Below, piece after piece: positions 16,215 to 23,799 of a stretch of 64,000 bases of DNA (position 1 is the stretch's first letter; each line of letters opens with the position of its first letter). Below the pieces are notes generated by a model. The model saw nothing but the letters and a program-made list of their open reading frames with translations. It was not told where the DNA came from and made no database searches. The DNA lies in the NCBI RefSeq assembly GCF_003217235.1, contig NZ_QJTF01000006.1, positions 108,411 through 172,410 of the forward strand. Direction: 5' to 3'. The translations under genes were made by a program, and so were the position numbers. The DNA is from Paramesorhizobium leguminum. GTDB lineage: Bacteria; Pseudomonadota; Alphaproteobacteria; Rhizobiales; Rhizobiaceae.

Positions 16215-17210
16215 TTATGGGGTGTGTCGATTTCGCCAGTTGCCCACAGTTTGCGGGCTGACACCCACGCGCCGGGAAATCTCCCTGTCCGATAGCTCCG
16301 GGTTTGCGTCCAACATGGACAGGACGGCGGCGCGCTTGTCGGCATTGGTGCGGCGGACGGTATGGCTCAAATCTGAGCCATGGGTATCCACAGTATGGAT
16401 GCCCTCTGATTTCTCGCGAAGAATGCGAAAATCTTCCTCAAGCCGATCCATGAAGGGGTCTTCACGCTTGGTCGGGTCAATCCATTGGCGCTCAAATTCA
16501 TACCGCTTCCAGTCGAACCGCGCCTGAATGTCTTCCCATGATGTTGCGGCCTGTCCCTCATCAAGGGAGTGCTCCAGAAGGGATATGCGGCATTCCACCT
16601 CTGCATGATGGTCCCAGCCACCGCCGTTGAATAAGCCCCGGTCCCAGCGAAGGCGGTCCCATTGCTTTACCTCTCTTAGCACCCCGTCCAAATTTGACGG
16701 CCATGGATAGGCTTTTGTCACCGCCTCTCGGATTGCCGGGGTTATGCTGTCCATGTCCCAGAGGTGAGATTTCTTGCCGTCCAACGTGGACGCAAACCGA
16801 TACTGGCGGTCGTCATCATCGGTCCAGTATTCCCATGTAGCGATATGCTCGACGGCGGCGGCAAGCAGCACCTCACGCGCATTGTGAGCGAACACCGCCG
16901 CCTCCGATCCATAAGCGGAGAGGACTTTCGCTCTGAGCTTATCATTGCGGGTTTCCCTCTCGGCCTTCCTGGCGCGCGCTTCCGGCGAATTGAATAAGTC
17001 ATCGAACGGATTTGAAGCCGGTTTCGATGCTGGTTTCACGCCGTCCAGTTTTGACACGGCTTGCGCGAAGGTCATGCCGGCGGATTTCGCCACTGCCTCC
17101 GCCCGCGCTCTTGCCGCCCTCCGCTCGCCATCCGTCGCGCCGCCCGAAACCAGCGCATAGACCTTGCGGAATTTCTCAATGTCCAATTTAGGCGGGGCGT
17201 GAGTGGTCAT
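16215..17210 (-). CDS. Hypothetical protein with DUF2786-like start and C-terminal HTH
   Basis: 331 residues. The first 60 (KVYALVSGGATDGERRAARA-RAEAVAKSAG) resemble the helical DUF2786 unit. The last 45 contain an HTH of the resolvase/homeodomain-like type (LSDREISRRVGVSPQTVGNW). The middle is charged and tryptophan-rich without a recognised fold. It is the last gene of the minus-strand replication run that starts at 21074, so a role in replication or its control is plausible. Confidence 0.6.
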   Translation of the reverse strand: MTTHAPPKLDIEKFRKVYALVSGGATDGERRAARARAEAVAKSAGMTFAQAVSKLDGVKPASKPASNPFDDLFNSPEARARKAERETRNDKLRAKVLSAYGSEAAVFAHNAREVLLAAAVEHIATWEYWTDDDDRQYRFASTLDGKKSHLWDMDSITPAIREAVTKAYPWPSNLDGVLREVKQWDRLRWDRGLFNGGGWDHHAEVECRISLLEHSLDEGQAATSWEDIQARFDWKRYEFERQWIDPTKREDPFMDRLEEDFRILREKSEGIHTVDTHGSDLSHTVRRTNADKRAAVLSMLDANPELSDREISRRVGVSPQTVGNWRNRHTP

Positions 17211-17296
17211 CGATCCTCGCCTTCTGGGAAAAGCGGAATGGCGGCTATAGCGCGCCTGATTGCCTCATGCGCTGTCATGGTTCCATTACCTTCCAT
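17207..17296 (-). CDS. Possible tiny peptide gene (29 aa)
   Basis: ATG 17296 overlaps the stop of the upstream gene (TAATG) and its stop overlaps the next start (ATGA). The peptide contains MTAHEAIRRAIAAIPLFPEG. Supported only by packing; an internal ATG at 17278 is an alternative start. The upstream part is a 10-bp-spaced TAATGG repeat. Confidence 0.35.
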   Translation of the reverse strand: MEGNGTMTAHEAIRRAIAAIPLFPEGEDR

Positions 17297-17526
17297 TACG
17301 CTCCATTACCCCCGTGAACCATCTCCGGCGTTCCGAAGATTTCGCGCTCCACCCAATCGGAAAAGCGCTGGAAGAAAGCGAAGTCCGCGCCGGTCGCCTG
17401 ATCGACCATCTGCTCAATGCCGCTCTTGCCGAACTCGAACTTGTCGCCGGTTTCGTCGCGATAGCGCTTGATGATTTCATCCGTCCCCAGCGCCCATTGA
17501 ACGCAGCCCATGAATGCCGGGTACAT
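17296..17526 (-). CDS. Hypothetical protein, start unclear (at least 76 aa)
   Basis: The frame is open from 17640, but no good start exists upstream of MYPAFMGCVQWALGTDEIIK (17526). The previous gene ends with an ATGA at 17570-17573 that would be the expected coupled start, but it leads into a short different frame (stop after 15 codons). A one-base loss between that ATG and the reading frame would explain this, so the gene may be a recent frameshift. No known domain. Confidence 0.45.
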   Translation of the reverse strand: MYPAFMGCVQWALGTDEIIKRYRDETGDKFEFGKSGIEQMVDQATGADFAFFQRFSDWVEREIFGTPEMVHGGNGA

Positions 17527-17569
17527 CAGCGGGTCGTTGTCCCAGGAGGTTTTAAGAAAGTCTGCTCGC

Positions 17570-17734
17570 TCATGACGCCCTCGCTTTGATGAGATGGCTT
17601 TCTGTGATGGCCCTGACCGCCTCGACGGGCGAAAGGCCAAACTGCTTCCTGAGGTGGGGGATTATCGGGTGAGGCTTCGCGGCATCTGGCGTTGTCGCCA
17701 GCCATCGCGCCGCTTCCTTCATTGCTTTAGTCAT
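17570..17734 (-). CDS. Small hypothetical protein (54 aa)
   Basis: It reads MTKAMKEAARWLATTPDAAK at the start and FGLSPVEAVRAITESHLIKA near the end, looking like a small helical domain with an HTH-like pattern. Its ATG overlaps the stop of the upstream gene (ATGA). Not long enough to classify. Confidence 0.5.
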   Translation of the reverse strand: MTKAMKEAARWLATTPDAAKPHPIIPHLRKQFGLSPVEAVRAITESHLIKARAS

Positions 17735-18165
17735 GGTGTTTTATCCTCCGTTTTCAGAACAGCCCGTCCAAATTTGTCAAAGGCGATACGGCCCTGTTTT
17801 CTCAAGGCGTCCTCGGCCTGTCCGGCGCGGGTGCCTCCCCAGCCAAGAATGCGCATCGCCATCCCGTAGGACATGGGGCCATAGGCAAGCAGAGCGTCCG
17901 CGTAGCGTTCTGGATCGTCTGGCTTAGGCGTCGTGTCGGGCGACCATTCCGCGCCGGGAAATGGGATAACCCGCCCTCGCTCAAGTGGTGCGTTGGGTTT
18001 CTCGCTCTTGTCGCTCGCCTCTCGATCAGCAGAAAAATTTTCATTTTCGGCCCCGGACGGAACTGACAGAACTGACAAAAATGGAGTTTCGGTATTTTTG
18101 TCAGTTTTGTCGGTTTGCCTTGGGTACGTTTTCGCGTCTTTTAATGCCTCAAGCCAGCGCCCCAT
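17731..18165 (-). CDS. Hypothetical protein with C-terminal winged-helix-like region
   Basis: 144 residues. The N-terminal 45 include a tripeptide-repeat segment (QTDKTDKNTETPFLSVLSV) that is the translation of the 9-bp-unit inverted repeat at 18060-18116. The C-terminal half (MAMRILGWGGTRAGQAEDAL, RKQGRIAFDKFGR) resembles a small DNA-binding winged helix. The start overlaps the end of the DUF3987 gene by 17 bases. Without the repeat the protein would be close to 120 residues, so the repeat looks like an in-frame insertion. Confidence 0.6.
   Translation of the reverse strand: MGRWLEALKDAKTYPRQTDKTDKNTETPFLSVLSVPSGAENENFSADREASDKSEKPNAPLERGRVIPFPGAEWSPDTTPKPDDPERYADALLAYGPMSYGMAMRILGWGGTRAGQAEDALRKQGRIAFDKFGRAVLKTEDKTP
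18060..18116. repeat. 9-bp-unit inverted repeat (copy 5), inside a gene
   Basis: Arms 18060-18082 and 18094-18116 with an 11-nt loop, the same dimensions as copy 3 (11700-11756) and nearly the same sequence; similarity continues about 30 bases past the right arm. Arms match imperfectly (three mismatches). The 9-bp period keeps the reading frame and encodes TDKTDK and LSVLSV. Confidence 0.82.
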
Positions 18166-19693
18166 TTTTCGCCTCCTTCATCTTGGGGTTCCAACGATAG
18201 GATGCTGAGGGGCGTCCGCCTGCTGCCCCAGCGGCCTTGTCGAACTTGCGGCAATGATGCGTTTCTTCCAGAAGCTCGACAGCCGCGGCTAAAACATCGC
18301 GGTCAGTAAGGCCCTGCCATCCTTTCCGCTGAATATCGCGGATGGTGAATTCTTCCGGTAGCATGTCGCGCCGCTCCGGTATGAGGCGCGCGCCGTCCTC
18401 GACAACGATTGTGTTGCCGGATGAATAAAGCCGGTTCGCATGGCTTCGCAGATAATCCGCCCACCCCAGAGCCAGAGCCATGGCGTCCGGCCCGACTTCG
18501 GCGTGGCCACCCTCGACCAACTCGAATATCAATGCGAGGCTGGCGACCGTCTTGGGCATTTTCAGCAGATGGCTTTCGAGAACCGTAGACAGCTTGCCGT
18601 TTCGTGCCTCAGTTTGAATTTCCTCCATCCATTGCTGAAACATGCCCTGTGCTGGCGTTGAAAGCCTGAACACCGTGGGGTTATCCGGGCTGCCTAGTTC
18701 CAGTTCGTGAAGGTCACGGAATACTGCCTCATAGGCTTCTCTGGCGGCTCTATCCGGGTGCCGGTCAATCCACTGCCACGAAGCTCGCGGATCCGGCCAG
18801 ACGGTCAACTGTAGACGCTGGATCAAGCCATCATTGCTCGCGCCGGTAATCGCCCCTCGGACAATCGGGGCAATCCGCGAGGGCTGAACGCCGCCGATAA
18901 TGCTTACCGTGCAATTGGCGATATGGACCGTTCCGCGCCCGATGCGGTCATAGGTGAACTGACCTGAACCATTGAAGGCTTCGAGATAGAAGGCCCTATC
19001 ACTGGCGTGTTCCTCGCTCTCCATCTGAGACAGGAAGCCCGGAAGCTCATCACGGACCAGCAGCAGGCCGCGAGGGTTTTCATTCAGAAGTTCACCCAGC
19101 TTCTCGACAGTGGCGTCGTTCACCACAATGCGCGGGCAAGGCGGTTCATCGTCGTCGCCTTTTGTCATTTCGGCAAGGATAGCGCGGGCTGCATCCTTGT
19201 CGCCTTCTTTGTATGCTTTCGCCGCTGCCTTCGTTGCTTCCTTGGTTTCAATCTTGCCTAGAACGTCATCGATATCGGCGGACTTTAAGCCCTCCTGCCA
19301 CTGCTTCCGCATATCGTCCTGAATTGCATAAACAGGGCCAAGGGCCTTTTGCATCGCCGGGGTTTTCATCGCGGACGGCGGTCCAATGATAGCCCCCCAT
19401 AGGTTGGGAACCTCAATCCAGTCATCCAGTTGCTTCGGAGCGACGCGGATACGATTTCCGATTATGGAGGCGATGCCGCAAAGCGCCGCCACCGCCACGA
19501 AATCGGGGACGGATTGCTGTCGATCGGAAACATCAAAAACATAACCCCGAAGTGCAGCCGGTAATAGTTCCGGCACAAATGCTTCGACGGGGGGCAGGCT
19601 GGATGAAATGGGGATGGGCTTCTTCCAAAGCTCAAACGGTTCTTCCCGCACCAAGTGATCAAGGATTTTCGCTGTAGGCTCGATCGTGCTCAT
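18149..19693 (-). CDS. DUF3987 (YfjI-type) protein
   Basis: 514 residues from ATG 19693, coupled to the primase stop (ATGA). DUF3987 proteins are P-loop-like proteins found next to primases on phages and islands and are thought to act in replication, probably as helicase-like ATPases. A Walker-A-like loop is visible as GPPSAMKTPAMQKAL (about residues 100-115) and a Walker-B-like strand as GLLLVRDELPGFL (about 205-217). The motif GVQPSRIAPIVRGA is a typical later block. It is intact, unlike the primase and integrase. Confidence 0.85.
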   Translation of the reverse strand: MSTIEPTAKILDHLVREEPFELWKKPIPISSSLPPVEAFVPELLPAALRGYVFDVSDRQQSVPDFVAVAALCGIASIIGNRIRVAPKQLDDWIEVPNLWGAIIGPPSAMKTPAMQKALGPVYAIQDDMRKQWQEGLKSADIDDVLGKIETKEATKAAAKAYKEGDKDAARAILAEMTKGDDDEPPCPRIVVNDATVEKLGELLNENPRGLLLVRDELPGFLSQMESEEHASDRAFYLEAFNGSGQFTYDRIGRGTVHIANCTVSIIGGVQPSRIAPIVRGAITGASNDGLIQRLQLTVWPDPRASWQWIDRHPDRAAREAYEAVFRDLHELELGSPDNPTVFRLSTPAQGMFQQWMEEIQTEARNGKLSTVLESHLLKMPKTVASLALIFELVEGGHAEVGPDAMALALGWADYLRSHANRLYSSGNTIVVEDGARLIPERRDMLPEEFTIRDIQRKGWQGLTDRDVLAAAVELLEETHHCRKFDKAAGAAGGRPSASYRWNPKMKEAKNGALA

Positions 19694-20566
19694 GCCGCCG
19701 CTCCTTTCACCAGGAGAATGTCGTTCCAATCCCGACCGTCTGGGGCGGGCAACAGGCTGACTTTCCAGCCCGCTAACGCCGCGCGGGTCGCCCGCGCGTT
19801 GCCCGCTTCCCGGCCCGCGTCGTCGCCATCCGTGGCAATCGTCAGCAGCGCTGGATTATCCGGCAATGACAGGGCTTTCATGCCGCTGGTGGATAGTGCC
19901 GCCCAGACGGCCACAGAGCCGCGCACAAGGCCGGAGAGGAGCGAGAGGCCCGTTTCTATGCCCTCGCACACAATCAGCTTATCGGTGCCGCTGGAGAGGC
20001 GCACCGCGCCGCCTGCCACGGCCCCCAGCATCGCCTTTGCTGGCTCGATCTGCGCTTTGCCGCGACCATCCGGGCGAAGGTATGTGCGATGCACCGCCAG
20101 ACGCGGCGCTCCCTCGACCAGCGCGACCATTGCAGGGAAGCGATTGCCGGAAGGGTGCCAGCAATCGGGATGGAACCGCAATGTATCGGCAAGGGTGCTG
20201 GTAATGCCCCTATGGCGCAAATAGGTTTCGACAATCGTGCCGTGGATTGGGCGAGCTTCCCGCCAGCAGGCCAGTGCGCGGCCTTCCTTGCGCTTCGCTT
20301 CGTCGTTCTCGGCCTGCCGGATACGCTCAAGGTCGGCGGGCGATGGCGGGGAATAGTTTCCCTCGCCCTCGACCAGTCCCCGGCCTTTCAGTGCGTCCAG
20401 AATATCCGTGAAGCTGCAACCCGAATGGCAGCGAAGCAAGAGCCTGCCGTCTGTCCGATAGGCTCAGGCTTGGGCGCTTGTCGCCATGGGCGGGGCAGCG
20501 CGCCACGCCATAGCGGCCATGCCAGTGACCGCCCAGCGCGCGGGTTATCTCTCTCGCGGCGCTCAT
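19690..20566 (-). pseudogene. CHC2 zinc-finger/Toprim primase, frameshifted
   Basis: The N-terminal frame starts at 20566 (MSAAREITRALGGHWHGRYG, then ARCPAHGDKRPSLSLSD, the first zinc-ligand block). Near 20449-20460 the homology jumps to another frame, LLLRCHSGCSFTDILDALKG, which holds the remaining zinc cysteines and continues through the Toprim domain (LIVCEGIETGLSLLSG, and TIATDGDDAGREAG with the DxD-type metal site). The best explanation is loss of two bases, or gain of one, in a short CA-rich run. The Toprim piece from 20439 could still be made, but without its zinc finger. It is coupled to both neighbours by ATGA overlaps. Confidence 0.78.
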
Positions 20567-20868
20567 AGCGTCACCGCCGAAGTTTCGCGAAGCACCTTCA
20601 AATCTGAACGCAAAACGTAGCGTCCGTGCGTTCCGGCGTAAGGTCCGCCATGCTCTTCGTGGATCGTCTCCACCACGATACCGGCTTGCCGAAGCTTGAA
20701 GATATAATGCGACCAGCGCAGCGCGGGATTGTGCAAAGGGGTGCATCCCGCATCGCCAGCTCGGAGAAGCTGATCGAGCGCCCAAGCATCCCGGCCCACG
20801 ACTGTAACAAGCCCGCCATCCGGCCGAATTTTGACTGTAAGCGACTGAACTGATTTCCGCCTGCTCAT
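20563..20868 (-). CDS. Winged-helix domain protein (101 aa)
   Basis: Start at ATG 20868, overlapping the upstream stop. The sequence (LTVKIRPDGGLVTVVGRDAW, LRWSHYIFKLRQAGIVVETI, then GRYVLRSDL) fits the small winged-helix proteins of rhizobial islands, where helices precede a beta wing. It directly precedes the primase and overlaps it by ATGA. Probably DNA-binding. Confidence 0.65.
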   Translation of the reverse strand: MSRRKSVQSLTVKIRPDGGLVTVVGRDAWALDQLLRAGDAGCTPLHNPALRWSHYIFKLRQAGIVVETIHEEHGGPYAGTHGRYVLRSDLKVLRETSAVTL

Positions 20869-21074
20869 GCTGCGCCTCCAATTCCGGCAAGCTCGCAAAC
20901 GACGCGCGCCGTCGCTATCGGAAGGCGGAAGCGCTTTGCGATGATCGATGTTGTTAAATTCGTTGCGGTGAGGGGCGGATTGCGGTAATCAGAAGGGGAC
21001 CAACCACTTTGAATTACCGATCCGCCGTCCTTGCTGCTGTCTAGCAAGTGCGGCGTTTCTGTTTTATGGTTCAT
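20865..21074 (-). CDS. Small hypothetical protein (69 aa), first gene of the replication run
   Basis: The C-terminal half (IIAKRFRLPIATARVVCELA) resembles a short helix-turn-helix. Its Shine-Dalgarno GGAGG is in a predicted hairpin (21079-21096), so translation of this gene and of everything coupled to it may be controlled. Not recognisably AlpA or excisionase. Confidence 0.55.
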   Translation of the reverse strand: MNHKTETPHLLDSSKDGGSVIQSGWSPSDYRNPPLTATNLTTSIIAKRFRLPIATARVVCELAGIGGAA

Positions 21075-21078
21075 TCAA

Positions 21079-21096
21079 GCCTCCTTCATGGGAGGC
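21079..21096 (-). promoter_or_regulatory. Hairpin that sequesters the Shine-Dalgarno
   Basis: In the minus-strand transcript GCCTCC pairs with GGAGGC around a 6-nt loop; the second arm is the ribosome-binding site of the 69-aa gene (5-10 nt from its ATG). Confidence 0.5.
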
Positions 21097-21163
21097 ACGT
21101 CAGCCATACAGCGCTTCGCTTTTGCGGCTAACCAGTGGCTGGATTGAACATAAATTAATGATT

Positions 21164-22219
21164 TTATTGAACTTTCCGCGCAACGGCTCGGAACTGCGAT
21201 AGCCACTCCTCGTACCATTCTGGGCTGAGGTGCTTCCCCTTCACGGTGAAAAGCCTGCTGTCCGCGTCCTTGTTTTTATCGTAAGCGGCGGCTAGCTGCT
21301 TCGCCTTCTGGATACAGGCTTTATCGGTCGTGAAAGCGAAATCTTCTTTATGCGCCAACGCAAGGCGGTTGAGAACCTTGTGCCGCTCTATCTTCAACTG
21401 TCTATTAGATTGCCCGCCGTTCTTGCCGTTGGCTCGGTTTTTCTCGATTTCTTCCAATTTTTTTACCGCGTAATCCTCGTACGGTTTTCGCAGTAATGCC
21501 TCGTAGTGCCGCCCAATCATAAACGCCGCCTTCGCAATGAAATGTACTTCAAGGCCATGGCGCTCGTCCTCTGTGTCGATACTCGCCATGTTCGACTTGT
21601 ACACGTTATGCCAATTCAGAATGTGCAATGCGTGGTCTATAGGAGAGTTTGGGGTAAACTTACCTTGTCGCCAGAACTGATGAATCGAGTCTGCATTTCG
21701 CCAAGGGTAGAGGGCGAGCCATTTATTTATTTGAAATCGAGCTTCTTGAATGTTGTCGAAATTTGCGAACCATAACCCCTCGCGTTTCGCCTTCAGCGCG
21801 GCCCCACGGTCGCGCCGGATCGGGCGAATGGTCCCGTCAGGCTCCACATAAATGAACGTATCGTGTAGTCCGTCAAATTTTCCGCCTAGTCCGCTCGCGA
21901 GAGCCTCCGAAGCGAAAGCCGCAGCTGCATCGATTTCACCGAACTCGTCCCCAAGGCTGGTACGCGCGGTCGCCTTCAGCTGTTTCAGTAAGTGGGCCGC
22001 AGAGTATTCCCCCCAATTTTCGGCTTCATTGGGATCCACATGAGTTTCGAAAACTTCAATCCCGTGGCCCTTCACCACCTTGCGCACAACGCCCTCAAGC
22101 GTATGTCTTAGTTCCGCGCGCTCACCATCAGTCAAGTGCAGCCAATCGATGCGGTCCCAACGCCTTAGAGATGCATGGTCCCGCCAGGAACTGGCTTCAC
22201 TGGTGCTCCCGTCAGTCAT
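21164..22219 (-). CDS. Unknown protein coupled to the integrase (351 aa)
   Basis: It begins MTDGSTSEASSWRDHASLRR and overlaps the integrase stop by ATGA, so it is made with the integrase. The product is soluble and charged, with a lysine/asparagine-rich stretch near residue 265 (EKNRANGKNGGQSNRQLKIE). I recognise no nuclease, ATPase, protease or membrane motif. Candidate roles are a recombination accessory factor or cargo (for example defence). The reading frame is intact even though the integrase is broken. Confidence 0.7.
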   Translation of the reverse strand: MTDGSTSEASSWRDHASLRRWDRIDWLHLTDGERAELRHTLEGVVRKVVKGHGIEVFETHVDPNEAENWGEYSAAHLLKQLKATARTSLGDEFGEIDAAAAFASEALASGLGGKFDGLHDTFIYVEPDGTIRPIRRDRGAALKAKREGLWFANFDNIQEARFQINKWLALYPWRNADSIHQFWRQGKFTPNSPIDHALHILNWHNVYKSNMASIDTEDERHGLEVHFIAKAAFMIGRHYEALLRKPYEDYAVKKLEEIEKNRANGKNGGQSNRQLKIERHKVLNRLALAHKEDFAFTTDKACIQKAKQLAAAYDKNKDADSRLFTVKGKHLSPEWYEEWLSQFRAVARKVQ

Positions 22220-23407
22220 CCAAAAGAAACCCTCAACAGTTGGCCTTTGCCCTCGCTCACGAACCGCGCCCAGCGCTCCATCAGCGTCCGCCGCTGTTCC
22301 AAGAAATCCGTGCGCCGATAAGCCCGCTCGACCGATCCGCCGACCGTATGCCCGAGAACGGTTTCAGCGATATCGTGGGGCGTTTCCGTCGCTTCCGCTA
22401 TCCAATCGCGTAAGCTGGAGCGAAAGCCGTGTGGGCGGGCTTCCAGGCCGGCGCGGCGCATGAACATTCCCAGCGTCATATCGCTGATGACGCCACTGCG
22501 GACGTTCGGGAAAAGGAAGCCGTCGCGAGCGTGGCGGCGGGCAGCTTCGATAACCTTCATCGCCTCGACCGTAAGCGGAACGCGGAAATCACTCGTCGCG
22601 TCCTTCCTGCCTTTCATGGCCTCGGCGGGAATCGTCCAAACATCGCCGTCGATCTGGTCTTCATGGATTGAGCGCAGCGGCCCGGAACGAACGCCAGTGA
22701 GGATAAGAAGGCGCATAGCGAGGTGGGTTACGCTGTCATCGGTCAGCGAGGCATAGAAGGCCGGAACCTCCTGCCAGGGCATGGCTGGGATATTCTGAGC
22801 CTTGTGGCGCTGCTTTCCGAGAAGGGCGCGGGCCTTCTCCGTCGCCTGCAAGTCTACGGTCAGACCAAGCGCGGCTGCATGCTTCATACAGATGTTGAGC
22901 CGATTGATCGCCTTGCGCGCGGTGTCGGCTTTGGTGTGCCAGATCGGGGCGAGGGTGTTCCTAATCTCCGTTTGGTCGATATCGGCCACCGGCACATTCC
23001 CGAGCTTTGGGAGGATGTGGTGTTCAAGCGGGCTGAACCAGCGCCCTGCCTCACCATCGCCTTTCAGTTCGGCCTTGCGGCTCTCGAAGGCGTCCCTTGG
23101 CGATATCCTTGAGTAAATGAAGGTTGCGGGCGGCTTCCCGTTTCTGGCGTTCCCGCTCCTTGATTGGATCGGCATTCGAGCGGACCACAGTCCGCCACTT
23201 TTCGGCAGCTTCACGCGCCTCCTTCAAGGAAACTTCGAGCAAGGAGCCAAGGCCCATTTCCCTCCGTCTGCCGTGAACGGTAACACGAAGAACCCACTGC
23301 CCGCCGCCATCAGGCCGCTTGTGCAGCCACAGCCCAGCGCCGTCATTGTATTTCCCCGGTCCCAGCGTGGCGACTGCCCGCGCGTTCAAACGGTTTATTG
23401 CCCGCAC
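22216..23407 (-). pseudogene. Tyrosine integrase with N-terminal DUF4102 domain, frameshifted
   Basis: The N-terminal frame from 23407 carries the DUF4102 arm-binding domain (NDGAGLWLHKRPDGGGQWVL, EMGLGSLLEVSLKEAREAAE) and runs to NLHLLKDIAK. At the CCC run 23094-23096 it shifts; the continuation DAFESRKAELKGDGEAGRWF and the whole catalytic domain lie in the other frame. Active-site residues are present: LTGVRSGPLR, HGFRSSLRDW and GHTVGGSVERAYRR with the tyrosine. One extra base explains it exactly. Restored length would be about 397 residues, normal for P4-type integrases. A programmed frameshift is unlikely. Confidence 0.85.
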
Positions 23408-23595
23408 CTCGATCCGCCTTTCTCAGCGGCTCTTTTCATCCACCCGCCAATCCACCTTTCATGCTGCGATTGGGTGAATATTCGTGATAGAGCCTGATAT
23501 TGAACGTAACGGGAACAGTATGGCCGATCAAGGGGCTTGATACAAGATGATAGAGGATGATTTTCGCTGATATTTCAATAAGATGCCGGCCCAGG

Positions 23596-23606
23596 GGGGC
23601 ACCATT
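23596..23606. other. Candidate attR core
   Basis: GGGGCACCATT repeats the tRNA-Leu end (7145-7155) exactly; the context CCGGCCCAGG matches the tRNA T-arm side with single-base gaps. It lies 190 bp beyond the integrase start. The short identity leaves room for chance. Confidence 0.45.
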
Positions 23607-23799
23607 GAAATATCCCCTTATTTGCATCCGCATTTTGCCAAGATGGCTGGTCAACGCCGGTTACCCGTTTGGTAATCATATTGGTCGACCGACATTTTCA
23701 GCTATCTTAGGTTGTGTTATATAATTTATACTCTCTTTACGTGCTGATTCTGCATGCACGAACATCAATGTTTTCATTAATAAAGGGAAGAGAAGTGAT

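Larger units (their letters stand above)
7154..23606. mobile_element. tRNA-Leu-integrated phage-satellite-like element (about 16.4 kb, probably defective)
   Basis: Bounded by the tRNA-Leu 3' end and an imperfect copy of it beyond the integrase. Contents: toxin-antitoxin pair, small overlapping genes, XRE regulator, ribbon-helix-helix regulator, two proteins resembling phage ejection proteins, DUF3987 protein, CHC2/Toprim primase and tyrosine integrase. I see no capsid, portal, terminase, tail or lysis gene. Most genes sit in long minus-strand runs with ATGA overlaps. Integrase and primase frames are broken, so autonomous movement is unlikely. Phage satellite is an inference from gene content; a deleted prophage is the main alternative. 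Confidence 0.65.

Noticed and set aside
17280..17312. TAATGG repeats as another member of the 9-bp-unit family
   Set aside because: The spacing is 10 bp, there is no inverted partner, and the repeat is explained by overlapping stop/start codons.
7154..23606. Complete inducible prophage
   Set aside because: No terminase, portal, capsid, tail or lysis genes, and integrase and primase are frameshifted.
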